From NCBI RefSeq assembly GCF_009727955.1, contig NZ_WOBR01000010.1, positions 186,001 through 250,000 on the forward strand: a DNA stretch of 64,000 nt, given 5' to 3'. This document shows positions 17,756 through 25,313 of the stretch, one piece after another. Source of the DNA: Aliivibrio fischeri (GTDB lineage Bacteria > Pseudomonadota > Gammaproteobacteria > Enterobacterales > Vibrionaceae). The position numbers and the translations under genes were made by a program. Below the pieces are notes generated by a model. The model was not told the DNA's origin. It saw only the letters and a program-made list of their open reading frames with translations, and searched no databases. Numbering within the stretch: the first letter of the stretch is position 1; the number at the start of each line of letters is the position of its first letter.

Positions 17756-18301
17756 TTAACAACGATTACACTTTCCCGATTTAGATTGATATTCGATTAA
17801 ATTCCCTTGAACATCTATAGAGAAATCACAACAATCCGTAAATAAGCCATGTAATTTTTCACGGCTTTTCTTTACCCTCGATTTTAACGTTGAGTATTTT
17901 AATCCATGCTTTTCCGCATACTCTTTTTGAGATATTCCTTCGATTTCAATAGCTGATAATAATTCAGCATCTTCATTCGACAGCTGTTCAATAAAAGGCA
18001 AAAGGCATCGTGAAAGCTCTTTCATCACTTGCTCTTCATTTTCTTCATCAAACCATAAATCATCAGCTAGTAACTCTGTGCGCCTGTTATTTTGGCGGTA
18101 AAAATCAATAATCGTATTATTGGCTATTTGAAATATCCATGATTTTACTTTTTTAGCATCCGAGATCGTTTTAAGATTTTTATGTGTTTTAATCAAGATC
18201 TCTTGAAGCAAGTCTTCAACATCTTCAGGATTAGAAACTTTGCTGCGTAAAAACGCTTTTAAACTTGATTGATACTCGAACCAAATCACTTCTAATTTCA
18301 T
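17756..18301 (-). CDS. sigZ: ECF-like RNA polymerase sigma factor, SigZ family
   Basis: 181 residues. Region 2 (about 10-75: DVEDLLQEILIKTHKNL, KSWIFQIANNTIIDFYRQ) and region 4 (about 110-155: LSAIEIEGISQKEYAEKHGLKYSTLKSRVKKSREKL) are clear, so it should direct polymerase to a special promoter set. After region 4 comes a 25-residue tail with four Cys (LFTDCCDFS ... GKCNRC), in line with the SigZ group. No anti-sigma gene is next to it. The upstream neighbour encodes a glutathione-transferase-like protein with its own Cys-rich tail. A thiol- or metal-sensing role is possible but unproven. The family name is by resemblance. Confidence 0.78.
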   Translation of the reverse strand: MKLEVIWFEYQSSLKAFLRSKVSNPEDVEDLLQEILIKTHKNLKTISDAKKVKSWIFQIANNTIIDFYRQNNRRTELLADDLWFDEENEEQVMKELSRCLLPFIEQLSNEDAELLSAIEIEGISQKEYAEKHGLKYSTLKSRVKKSREKLHGLFTDCCDFSIDVQGNLIEYQSKSGKCNRC

Positions 18302-18350
18302 ATAAATTACTTACCTTTATACTTTCTAATTTTTAGGCGATACAAACAAC

Positions 18351-18379
18351 TTAAGGTAACCAATAATTGATTACCTTAA
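18351..18379. repeat. Inverted repeat upstream of the sigma factor gene
   Basis: TTAAGGTAA (18351-18359) and TTACCTTAA (18371-18379), spacer 11, in the 110-base gap between the GST-like gene and sigZ. There is no T-run, so an operator is more likely than a terminator. A third, partial copy TTACCTTTA lies at 18311-18319. Confidence 0.4.
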
Positions 18380-18411
18380 TTAAAGTCTACTATTTGTTGC
18401 TATGAATACAA

Positions 18412-19122
18412 CTAATTACAGCATGAGCTTGAATCAGTTGAACAACGTCCTTCTGCACATTTCGCCTCTATACCATTCATTACATGAGCTAAATAGGTAT
18501 TTTTTAAATAAAAACCACTAAAGGTTGCAACGAAATCTTGCGGTACTGTTTTCTCTGCTAGACCAGAGTCAATAAGTGAAGCCTGCCATTTTTGAACTTT
18601 AGGGAAACCATCAAGCATATCAAACCCTGATTGATCTTTAATGACAACTGCACGATGTAGCAATGGAAGCCAAGCAATATCAACATTTGAGATATAGTCG
18701 CCTTTAAAAAACAACGAATCACTCAATTTACCTTCTGCCTTAGCGAACGCTTTAGAAAGATTAGCCAAACGTGTTTCAAAGGTTTCTTTATCTTTACTTG
18801 CCATGGTTCCACATTGCGGCATGTAATGTTTACTAGCTTGATATGACCATGCACGATCAATTGCTCGCTGTTCTGGTGTCATATCTTCAATTGGAGCGTA
18901 CTTATCATCAAGGTATTCAACAATAGCGTCCGACTCAAACAACACGGTCTTATCCGCTGTAATCAATACTGGTACTTGACCATTTGGCGCAATATCCAAG
19001 AACCACTGTGGTTTATTATTCAATTCAATGTATTCAATTTCAAACGGCACATTCTTTGTTACTAACGCTCCCATTACACGTTGTACAAATGGGCAATTTT
19101 TAAAGCTAATTAATTTAATCAT
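18412..19122 (-). CDS. Glutathione S-transferase-family protein with Cys-rich tail
   Basis: 236 residues from ATG 19122 (GGAG 10 bases upstream). Thioredoxin-fold N-domain (1-80): KNCPFVQRVMGAL holds the active-site Cys in a CPF setting, and NGQVPVLITADKTVLFESDAIVEYL gives the cis-Pro and the glutathione Ser of omega/zeta-like enzymes. A helical C-domain follows. The last 20 residues are unusual for a GST: AKCAEGRCSTDSSSCCN, four Cys, suggesting metal binding or redox sensing. It lies upstream of sigZ on the same strand, separated by an inverted repeat. The exact reaction is unknown. Confidence 0.82.
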   Translation of the reverse strand: MIKLISFKNCPFVQRVMGALVTKNVPFEIEYIELNNKPQWFLDIAPNGQVPVLITADKTVLFESDAIVEYLDDKYAPIEDMTPEQRAIDRAWSYQASKHYMPQCGTMASKDKETFETRLANLSKAFAKAEGKLSDSLFFKGDYISNVDIAWLPLLHRAVVIKDQSGFDMLDGFPKVQKWQASLIDSGLAEKTVPQDFVATFSGFYLKNTYLAHVMNGIEAKCAEGRCSTDSSSCCN

Positions 19123-19197
19123 GGTGTTACTCCAAAGTGGTTCGTTATTTGTATTTACATCTATAAGACGAAACCAATTTAGAAAAGACGACATTTT

Positions 19198-19232
19198 AAT
19201 AAAAAAAATCCCCATCAAAAATGATGAGGATT
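19198..19232 (-). terminator. Terminator after the YdcH-like gene
   Basis: On the minus strand AATCCTCATCA / TGATGGGGATT (one G-T pair) followed by eight Ts. Confidence 0.8.
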
Positions 19233-19258
19233 AGATATGATTAAAAACGCTCAATAAA

Positions 19259-19516
19259 CTAATGCGTTACTTGCTCATGATGTTCAATTAACTGCTTATG
19301 TAATACATCTTTTAGTTCCATACGCTGGCGCTTTAATGCATGCATACTATCATCGCCAATTGGGCTACCTGATATCTCTAATTGTCGAATGTCATAATCA
19401 AGTTGATGATACTGTTGGAGAGCAGCTTTAAATTTAGGATCATCATGATTAAGCTGAACAATATCCAATTTAAGCTCTGGAAAATCTAAGATAAAAGCGT
19501 GGTTTTCATTTAGCAT
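19259..19516 (-). CDS. YdcH-like (DUF465) small protein
   Basis: 85 residues, helical, DUF465 family: DPKFKAALQQYHQLDYDIRQLE ... ALKRQRMELKDVLHKQL matches the family's two-helix hairpin. Function unknown. The ATG at 19516 follows AGGAAG at 5 bases; a GTG two codons earlier is too close to that site. Single gene with its own terminator. Confidence 0.85.
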   Translation of the reverse strand: MLNENHAFILDFPELKLDIVQLNHDDPKFKAALQQYHQLDYDIRQLEISGSPIGDDSMHALKRQRMELKDVLHKQLIEHHEQVTH

Positions 19517-19618
19517 TGGCACTTCCTTTTCTATCAGATTACCTATCAGTATAGGAGCAATCCATCAAAAGAAATGTGCCGCATCACTCAAAGTTAATCG
19601 CGAATCTTCTAGCAGATA

Positions 19619-20413
19619 CTAACCTTCTGCAAGTTGGTCTTCGTGCTTCGCCACTTTATGTCCATCTTCTGTACAGCCCTCTTTCCAGTAGCTGCTAATA
19701 TAAAGTTCGTCTTTATCGACTTCCTTTTCATTACGGAAATACGTACGAAGCGCTCTCATGTTGTTAAATTCACACGCACTCCATACAGCAACTCGACCGG
19801 CTTTCCACTCTTGTAAGCGAACCGTATCTGTTAATCCTTTCTCATCAGATTTAATGACCCATACAAGCTCAATACCTTGTGGTTTCGCTAGATCTTGCTT
19901 ATCTGATGGATGGTTAATTTCAATAACCGCATAACCTATTGCCGTTGCAGGCAAAGCTTCAAGTTTTGCAGACAATGCAGGTAACGCTGTCATATCAGCA
20001 ACTAAAAAGAACCAATCTGCTTCTGCATTTAATCCTTTGATACTTCCTGGGCCAGCAATTGAGATCGTATCACCACTAACGGCATTTTGAGCCCAAGCAG
20101 AAGCAAAGCCTCCAGTTTCAGCTGTCATGATCTTATTCGCATGGTGATGGCGAACAAAGTCCACATCTAGCTCATTTTGCTCTTTCCTCAAATTACGCAC
20201 GGTATAAGTACGCATCATAGGACGAGTCCCGTCAGGAATTCCAGAAAGATCGGTTCCGCCATTTTCGTTAAACAGCAGCTTGATGTAACCGCCTTCACTT
20301 TCCATATTAAAATCAGATAGATCTTCAGCTTTAAACGTAATGCGCTGCATATTAGAAGTAAATTGCGCACTCTTTAAGACAGTCAGTACACGTGGTGAGG
20401 GTTTGTTACTCAT
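19619..20413 (-). CDS. Siderophore-interacting protein (FAD ferric-siderophore reductase)
   Basis: 264 residues of the SIP/ViuB type. An N-terminal FAD-binding barrel shows RTYTVRNLRKEQNELDVDFVRHH (RxYTxR FAD signature) and GFASAWAQ with PGSIKG. The C-terminal NAD(P)H-binding region includes DWFFLVADMTALPALSAKLE and VAVWSACEFNNMRALRTYF. It releases iron by reducing the ferric siderophore in the cytoplasm. Last gene of the uptake operon, 11 bases after the ATPase gene, with AAAGGA before the ATG. Confidence 0.92.
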   Translation of the reverse strand: MSNKPSPRVLTVLKSAQFTSNMQRITFKAEDLSDFNMESEGGYIKLLFNENGGTDLSGIPDGTRPMMRTYTVRNLRKEQNELDVDFVRHHHANKIMTAETGGFASAWAQNAVSGDTISIAGPGSIKGLNAEADWFFLVADMTALPALSAKLEALPATAIGYAVIEINHPSDKQDLAKPQGIELVWVIKSDEKGLTDTVRLQEWKAGRVAVWSACEFNNMRALRTYFRNEKEVDKDELYISSYWKEGCTEDGHKVAKHEDQLAEG

Positions 20414-20424
20414 AACTTAATCCT

Positions 20425-21186
20425 TTATTGTCCGTAATACATACAAATACGTTGTCCATTCACTTCATGGATATCAAACTCGGTTTCATATATTTCAGAC
20501 AACACCTCTTTTCTGATCACTTCAGCAACGGTACCATTTGCGACCACTTTGCCTTTTTTAAGTGCCACTATATTGTCTGAATAGCATGATGCAAAATTAA
20601 TATCGTGAATAACAATAACAACGGCTTTACCTAGTTCATGAGCCAACGTCTTAATGTTTTTCATGATTTGCAATGAATGTTTAATATCTAAGTTATTTAG
20701 CGGTTCATCTAAAAATACATAATCCGTATCTTGGGCAACAACCATAGCGATAAATGCCAATTGACGTTGACCGCCACTTAATTGGTCTAAATATTTATTC
20801 TGAATAGGTTCAAGATCTAAATAGCGAATCGCTTTATCCATCACTTCATTATCGTGCTTTGTGAGTTTTCCTTGGCTATATGGAAAACGACCAAAGGCAA
20901 CAAGTTCACGAACCGTAAAACGCATATTTAAATTATTAGATTGTCGAAGTACCGCTAATTTTTTTGCGAGTGCTTTAGTGTCCCAATCCACCACTTCTTG
21001 GTTTTCGATGAGTACACTACCGCTGTCTTTTACTAATAAACGACTTGCCATGGATAACACGGTACTTTTACCTGCTCCATTAGGACCAATGATCGACGTA
21101 ACTTCGCCTTTAACAAAAGAAGCGGAAGCTTGGTCTACTACTTTTTGCTGACCAAATGATTTAGATAGTTGAGATAATGAAATCAT
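20425..21186 (-). CDS. Iron-siderophore ABC transporter ATP-binding protein
   Basis: 253 residues, FepC/VctC type. Walker A GPNGAGKS, signature LSGGQRQLAFIAM, Walker B DYVFLDEPLNNLD, switch His in VIVIHDINFA. Energises import through the two permeases encoded directly upstream; 8 bases after the second permease gene. Family assignment is certain; the siderophore is not determined, though the closest resemblance is to the catechol transporter Vct of V. cholerae. Confidence 0.93.
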   Translation of the reverse strand: MISLSQLSKSFGQQKVVDQASASFVKGEVTSIIGPNGAGKSTVLSMASRLLVKDSGSVLIENQEVVDWDTKALAKKLAVLRQSNNLNMRFTVRELVAFGRFPYSQGKLTKHDNEVMDKAIRYLDLEPIQNKYLDQLSGGQRQLAFIAMVVAQDTDYVFLDEPLNNLDIKHSLQIMKNIKTLAHELGKAVVIVIHDINFASCYSDNIVALKKGKVVANGTVAEVIRKEVLSEIYETEFDIHEVNGQRICMYYGQ

Positions 21187-21194
21187 ACGTTTCT

Positions 21195-22145
21195 CTATTG
21201 AATTTTTTGTCTAACTAACAGTGATAAGAAGTACAAACCACCGATAAAATTAATTACTACGCTTAATGTCGTTTCAAACTTAAATATGTTTTCGATAACC
21301 CATTGGCCTGAAAGCAACATCGACATTGCCATTAAACTGCTTCCCAACAACAAAGTACGATGACGATAGGTATGAAAAAACTCTTTCGCTAAATTAGCTA
21401 CTAATAAACCAAAGAACATGACAGGACCAACTAATGCCGTTGAAACCGAAATTAAAATTGCAACTAAGATAAGTACTTGTTTTGTCACTTTGCTAACATC
21501 AACACCCAAACTGGTCGCGTTATCATTATCTAACCAGAACACATCAAGAATATTCGACATTCTAAAAAGAATCGTACTAATAAGAAGTAATGGAATTACA
21601 CAAAAGTAAACGAGATCTTTATTAATGTTATTAAAACTTGCAAACATACTCGATTGAATCGAAGCAAAATCATTTGGATCGACTAACATCGTGAAGAAAG
21701 AAGAAATATTAGAAAATAGCTGTCCGAAAATCACCCCAAGCAATAATAAAGTAATTACGTTACTGTTATTTTTCTTGAAATAAAATCCAAATAACAATAA
21801 AGAAAACCCGACCATTATCACTACTGACATCGCAAAGTTTAAAAATGGATTTAATATGAAAACACTAAAGCTACCAAAAATAACAACAACCAATACTTGA
21901 GTAAGTAAATACAAGGCATCAAAGCCCATGATACTTGGTGTTAAAATACGATTATGCGTAATGGTTTGAAAAACCAAAGACGATTGAGCAATGGCAATAC
22001 TGGCTAAAATCATCGCTAATACTTTAGGTACACGACGTGACAAAAAGTATTCATAATTTGAGGCATCAAGCCCAATACCAATAAACAAAAAGGTGAATAA
22101 CACGGTAATGAAAGCCAATGCCGTTAATTTAATTGAATCAGACAT
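21195..22145 (-). CDS. Iron-siderophore ABC transporter permease (second)
   Basis: 316 residues, FecCD family with about nine helices. ASIAIAQSSLVFQTITHNRILTPSIMGFDALY is the conserved second-helix region, and GPVMFFGLLVANLAKEFF carries the ATPase-coupling loop. Overlaps the preceding permease gene by 8 bases, so translation is coupled. Pairs with that permease to form the channel. Confidence 0.92.
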   Translation of the reverse strand: MSDSIKLTALAFITVLFTFLFIGIGLDASNYEYFLSRRVPKVLAMILASIAIAQSSLVFQTITHNRILTPSIMGFDALYLLTQVLVVVIFGSFSVFILNPFLNFAMSVVIMVGFSLLLFGFYFKKNNSNVITLLLLGVIFGQLFSNISSFFTMLVDPNDFASIQSSMFASFNNINKDLVYFCVIPLLLISTILFRMSNILDVFWLDNDNATSLGVDVSKVTKQVLILVAILISVSTALVGPVMFFGLLVANLAKEFFHTYRHRTLLLGSSLMAMSMLLSGQWVIENIFKFETTLSVVINFIGGLYFLSLLVRQKIQ

Positions 22146-23073
22146 TTTGCTTACCTTTTACGATAAAGAAAATAAACACCACTCCACCAAGAATACTGAT
22201 GATCATAGAAATAGGAATTTCATAAGGGAAAATGATCACACGTCCCACAACATCGCACGCAAGAATTAATATCGCACCAACAATAGCTGTTAATGGAATA
22301 TTTCTACGCAAATTATCACCATAAAATTGTGCCACTAAGTTAGGAACAATGAGACCAAGGAAAGGCAATTGGCCAACAATCATTACTACTGTTGCCGACA
22401 TAACAGAAACTAAAATAATGCCAAGAAATAGAATTTGCTTGTAATTCAAGCCAATATTAGTTGCAAAGTCTTTACCCATGCCAACCGCAGATAAACGTGT
22501 TGCATACCAATAGCTGATCACTGAGATAGGGATTGCGATATACAGAAGTTCGTAATTACCTTGAAGAATGTTGGCGAAGTTTGCCACTGTCCACGCAGAA
22601 AGGTTTTGTACTGCATCGTATTTATAGGCAACAAATGTTGCAGCAGAAGAAACAACGTTACCAAAAATAATACCGATGAGCGGTACATAAATGGCATTTT
22701 TGAATTGAATACGATGAATAAACTGAATGAAAAGAAGCGTGCCACCAATTGCCATTGCAAAAATAAGCAGTAAATTATCACCATGCCCAAAGAGAACTAA
22801 ACTCAATACATAGCCCAACATAGCACATTCGATGGTGCCAGAAGTTGATGGTGCTGCAAATCGGTTTTGACTTATCTGTTGCATGATTAAACCGGCAATA
22901 CTCAAACCTGCACCAGATAATAAAATCGCTAATAAACGTGGTAAACGACTTACCATAAGAAGTTCTAAAGCTTCCGTATCACCGCGGAATATAGCCGACA
23001 GCGGTAAATCAGCAACGCCAATAAATACCGAAGCAAAACTCAATACAATAAGAACAAGCAATAACTTTTTCAA
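22138..23073 (-). CDS. Iron-siderophore ABC transporter permease (first)
   Basis: FecCD-family permease of 311 residues, about nine helices; SGAGLSIAGLIMQQISQNRFAAPSTSG and GQLPFLGLIVPNLVAQFYG are family signatures. I choose TTG at 23073: GAGG lies 6 bases upstream and the protein then begins (M)KKLLLVLIVLSF, as relatives do. A longer frame from TTG 23094 lacks a Shine-Dalgarno sequence. A hairpin (23093-23125) lies between this gene and the binding-protein gene, which likely lowers expression of the membrane parts. Confidence 0.9.
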   Translation of the reverse strand: MKKLLLVLIVLSFASVFIGVADLPLSAIFRGDTEALELLMVSRLPRLLAILLSGAGLSIAGLIMQQISQNRFAAPSTSGTIECAMLGYVLSLVLFGHGDNLLLIFAMAIGGTLLFIQFIHRIQFKNAIYVPLIGIIFGNVVSSAATFVAYKYDAVQNLSAWTVANFANILQGNYELLYIAIPISVISYWYATRLSAVGMGKDFATNIGLNYKQILFLGIILVSVMSATVVMIVGQLPFLGLIVPNLVAQFYGDNLRRNIPLTAIVGAILILACDVVGRVIIFPYEIPISMIISILGGVVFIFFIVKGKQNV

Positions 23074-23092
23074 AGCTAACCTCAGCCTGCAC

Positions 23093-23125
23093 AAAGCGTG
23101 CTATTTCAATGAAACAACACGCTTT
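23093..23125 (-). promoter_or_regulatory. Intercistronic hairpin after the binding-protein gene
   Basis: AAAGCGTG (23093-23100) and CACGCTTT (23118-23125), spacer 17. Position and lack of a T-run fit an mRNA-stabilising or partly attenuating stem-loop between the binding protein and permease genes. Confidence 0.45.
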
Positions 23126-23146
23126 ACAGTAGAATTAGAAGTAAAT

Positions 23147-24052
23147 TTAAAGATGAATAGATTGTTTTACATCAGCAATCATTTGATCGGTTGCTGTAAC
23201 ACCAGAAATCGCTAAATACCATGCATTAATGTCTAGGTAAGTTAAACTACCGTTCTTATATGCATCAGTTGCTTTTACTAATGGGTTAGCAAACTCTTCA
23301 CGTGTACGACTTTTATCTTTATTGATCAATTTATCTTTATCAATAATTAGTAGGTTTGATGGGTTTACATCACGGATAAATTCATACGACACCAAATCAC
23401 CATGGCGAGATTCTTTAATACCCTCTACCGCCTCTTTAAATCCAAAGTCTTTATAAATAGAAGAAAAACGCGATTGAGCTCCGAAGGTTGTGATATTACC
23501 ACCAGCACTCATAACCGTTAATGCAGCAACATTATTTGCTTTATTGTGTTCAGCAATAGCTTTAAATTCAGCATCTACGCTAGCGATTTTCGCTTCAACT
23601 TTATCTTGAATTTCAAAAATATTACCTAGCATACGCCATTGTTGTTGTGTACTTTTCCAATAGCTCGTAGAGTCAGCGGCAAATACGATTGTTGGTGCGA
23701 TTTCAGACAGATCTTTATACGCTTTCACCGCTCGTGAACCAATAATGATCACATCCGGCTTTTGCATGTAAATAGTTTCAAAATCAGGCTCACTTAAGCT
23801 ACCAGAAGAAGCATATTCTTTCGTTTTATACTTTAGTAAGTAAGAAGGCATTGTCGTTGCCTGAGTTACCGCTACTGGTTTAATACCAAAATAATCAATC
23901 GCATCTAACGTTCCAGTACCAATAACAACAACACGTTGAGGTTTTGTCTCAAGTGTCGTTTTGCCTAATTGATGAGAAACGGTAATCGTTTCAGCATAAC
24001 TTGATGCAGAAACTAATAAACCAAATAACATTGTAGCGATACTTTTTTTCAT
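23147..24052 (-). CDS. Periplasmic siderophore-binding protein
   Basis: 301 residues, class III (FepB/CeuE/VctP-like) binding protein. Signal peptide from ATG 24052, MKKSIATMLFGLLVSASSYA, cut before ETITV. The two lobes are seen as RVVVIGTGTLDAIDYFGIKPVAV and KPDVIIIGSRAVKAYKDL, joined by a long helix around residues 150-180 (KVEAKIASVDAEFKAIAEHN). First gene of the operon; a Fur box lies 43 bases upstream. Probably binds a catecholate ferric siderophore, judged only by similarity to Vct/CeuE proteins. Confidence 0.9.
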   Translation of the reverse strand: MKKSIATMLFGLLVSASSYAETITVSHQLGKTTLETKPQRVVVIGTGTLDAIDYFGIKPVAVTQATTMPSYLLKYKTKEYASSGSLSEPDFETIYMQKPDVIIIGSRAVKAYKDLSEIAPTIVFAADSTSYWKSTQQQWRMLGNIFEIQDKVEAKIASVDAEFKAIAEHNKANNVAALTVMSAGGNITTFGAQSRFSSIYKDFGFKEAVEGIKESRHGDLVSYEFIRDVNPSNLLIIDKDKLINKDKSRTREEFANPLVKATDAYKNGSLTYLDINAWYLAISGVTATDQMIADVKQSIHL

Positions 24053-24094
24053 ATTCTTTACACTCAAGTGATAACTATTCGTATTTCGATTCAC

Positions 24095-24113
24095 TATAAT
24101 GAAAATGGTTATT
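24095..24113. promoter_or_regulatory. Fur box of the siderophore uptake operon
   Basis: TATAATGAAAATGGTTATT, 14 of 19 to GATAATGATAATCATTATC, 43 bases upstream of the binding-protein start. Iron repression by Fur is expected. Confidence 0.7.
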
Positions 24114-24203
24114 ATTAACCAGAATAAAAAAGTAAAGATTGTAAAGGCGTAAAAAATATAAGGCTATTAGAAGAGAATTGGGATAATTGCGGTTTTATAG
24201 ACA

Positions 24204-24243
24204 AGAAAAAAGGCCATTATAGGGGGAATGATAATGGCCTTAA
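24204..24243 (-). terminator. Terminator after the 80-residue hypothetical gene
   Basis: AAGGCCATTAT / ATAATGGCCTT with six or more Ts after it on the minus strand. Confidence 0.85.
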
Positions 24244-24263
24244 AAATACATAGCTGGTTTTCT

Positions 24264-24506
24264 TTAGTGCAAGTGTCTCTTCGTTACTTCACATGAAAGA
24301 GTCTCATGATCAAACAAGAAACGAAACGCGTGCGAGTTAAAATATTTCCCGTCACTCCATAACACTTCACCAAAGATCTTGCAGAGATCCATGTCTGAAG
24401 CTGAACCTTTCTTATCGATTAATCCAATAACAGATAAAACTTGGCTCTCTATATCCTTGGGACAATTTTTAATTGACCATTTATGAGTCATACTCATTTT
24501 TTCCAT
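24264..24506 (-). CDS. Hypothetical protein
   Basis: Up to 80 residues, not recognised. Contains NCPKDIESQVLSVIGLIDKKG and MDLCKIFGEVLWSDGKYFNSHAFRFLFDHETL, which may form a small helical, winged-helix-like domain; this is a guess from pattern only. No signal peptide. Start uncertain: three ATGs (24506, 24497, 24491) lie within six codons, and GGA before the second favours 24497. A good terminator follows, which supports it being a real gene. A large inverted repeat lies upstream at 24546-24602. Confidence 0.6.
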   Translation of the reverse strand: MEKMSMTHKWSIKNCPKDIESQVLSVIGLIDKKGSASDMDLCKIFGEVLWSDGKYFNSHAFRFLFDHETLSCEVTKRHLH

Positions 24507-24545
24507 AATAATAACTAGCCTAATGTGTTTTTATTTATTGTGCTC

Positions 24546-24602
24546 AAGTCACAAAACACAGTTTAACCCAATGATAACTTAAATCAAGCTTTTTTGTGAC
24601 TT
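24546..24602. repeat. Long inverted repeat upstream of the hypothetical gene
   Basis: Arms AAGTCACAAAA (24546-24556) and TTTTGTGACTT (24592-24602), 11 of 11, spacer 35. The right arm runs into a second dyad, GACTTAAGTC (24598-24607). No T-run. Confidence 0.5.
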
Positions 24603-24695
24603 AAGTCTCACAAAGTAAAATTACTGACAAATTATAGAAGTATAAATAATCAAAAATGAGACCTTTATCATTGATATTTTACATATTTAACACAT

Positions 24696-24726
24696 AAAAA
24701 TGGCGTTGTATTAATACAAACGCCTT
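24696..24726 (-). terminator. Terminator after the glutaredoxin-like gene
   Basis: On the minus strand GGCGTTTGTA / TACAACGCC (one bulge) then ATTTTTA. Confidence 0.75.
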
Positions 24727-24764
24727 TAATCTACCACTTTAGTGTTAATGCAAGTTATTGGTAT

Positions 24765-25127
24765 TTAAGGATATTTACTTTCTAGGAATGACATAATATC
24801 GGCAGACTCATACATCCACTGTGTTTCACCATTTTCATTATCAATGCGTAAGCACGGTACTTTTATTCTTCCACCTCCCGCTAACAAAGCGGCTCTGTGC
24901 TCTTCATTATTTTTTGCATCTCGCAATTCAATATTCAGTGATTGACGTTTAATCGTTCGACGCACTTTCACACAAAAAGGACACGCTTCAAATTGGTACA
25001 AAGAATAGTTTACTGTTTCTGCATCAATTTCAGCTTGTTTAACAGGATCTCGCTTAACTCCTGATGGGGAAAAGACACAATCCAAACCTAAAATAACTTT
25101 ACCAAGCACGAAACGAATAGCTTTCAT
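24765..25127 (-). CDS. Glutaredoxin-family protein with N-terminal hydrophobic segment
   Basis: 120 residues from ATG 25127 (AGGAGA upstream). Residues 1-20 (MKAIRFVLGKVILGLDCVFS) form a hydrophobic segment, probably a weak membrane anchor. Then comes a glutaredoxin fold with active site ACPFCVKVRR (CPFC), the cis-Pro in KVPCLRI, and the glutathione-binding YESADIMSFLESKYP. Likely a thiol oxidoreductase; partner unknown. Single gene with its own terminator. Confidence 0.85.
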   Translation of the reverse strand: MKAIRFVLGKVILGLDCVFSPSGVKRDPVKQAEIDAETVNYSLYQFEACPFCVKVRRTIKRQSLNIELRDAKNNEEHRAALLAGGGRIKVPCLRIDNENGETQWMYESADIMSFLESKYP

Positions 25128-25249
25128 GTTTACTCTCCTAAATAATGCACTAGTAGATAACAACGTTGAGCAAATACATGTTAACTAATGCGAAATTATA
25201 ATAATTATTGTTTTAAAGTTACTGGATTGTAACAGCTTTATTTATATAA

Positions 25250-25288
25250 AAAAAAGCCTCAAAAGAAATCATCTTATGAGGCTTTAAG
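25250..25288 (-). terminator. Terminator after putP
   Basis: AAGCCTCA (25254-25261) / TGAGGCTT (25277-25284) with a T-run on the minus strand, 30 bases after the putP stop. Confidence 0.85.
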
Positions 25289-25313
25289 TTTATCGTTGTT
25301 AAAAGGCTAGAAT

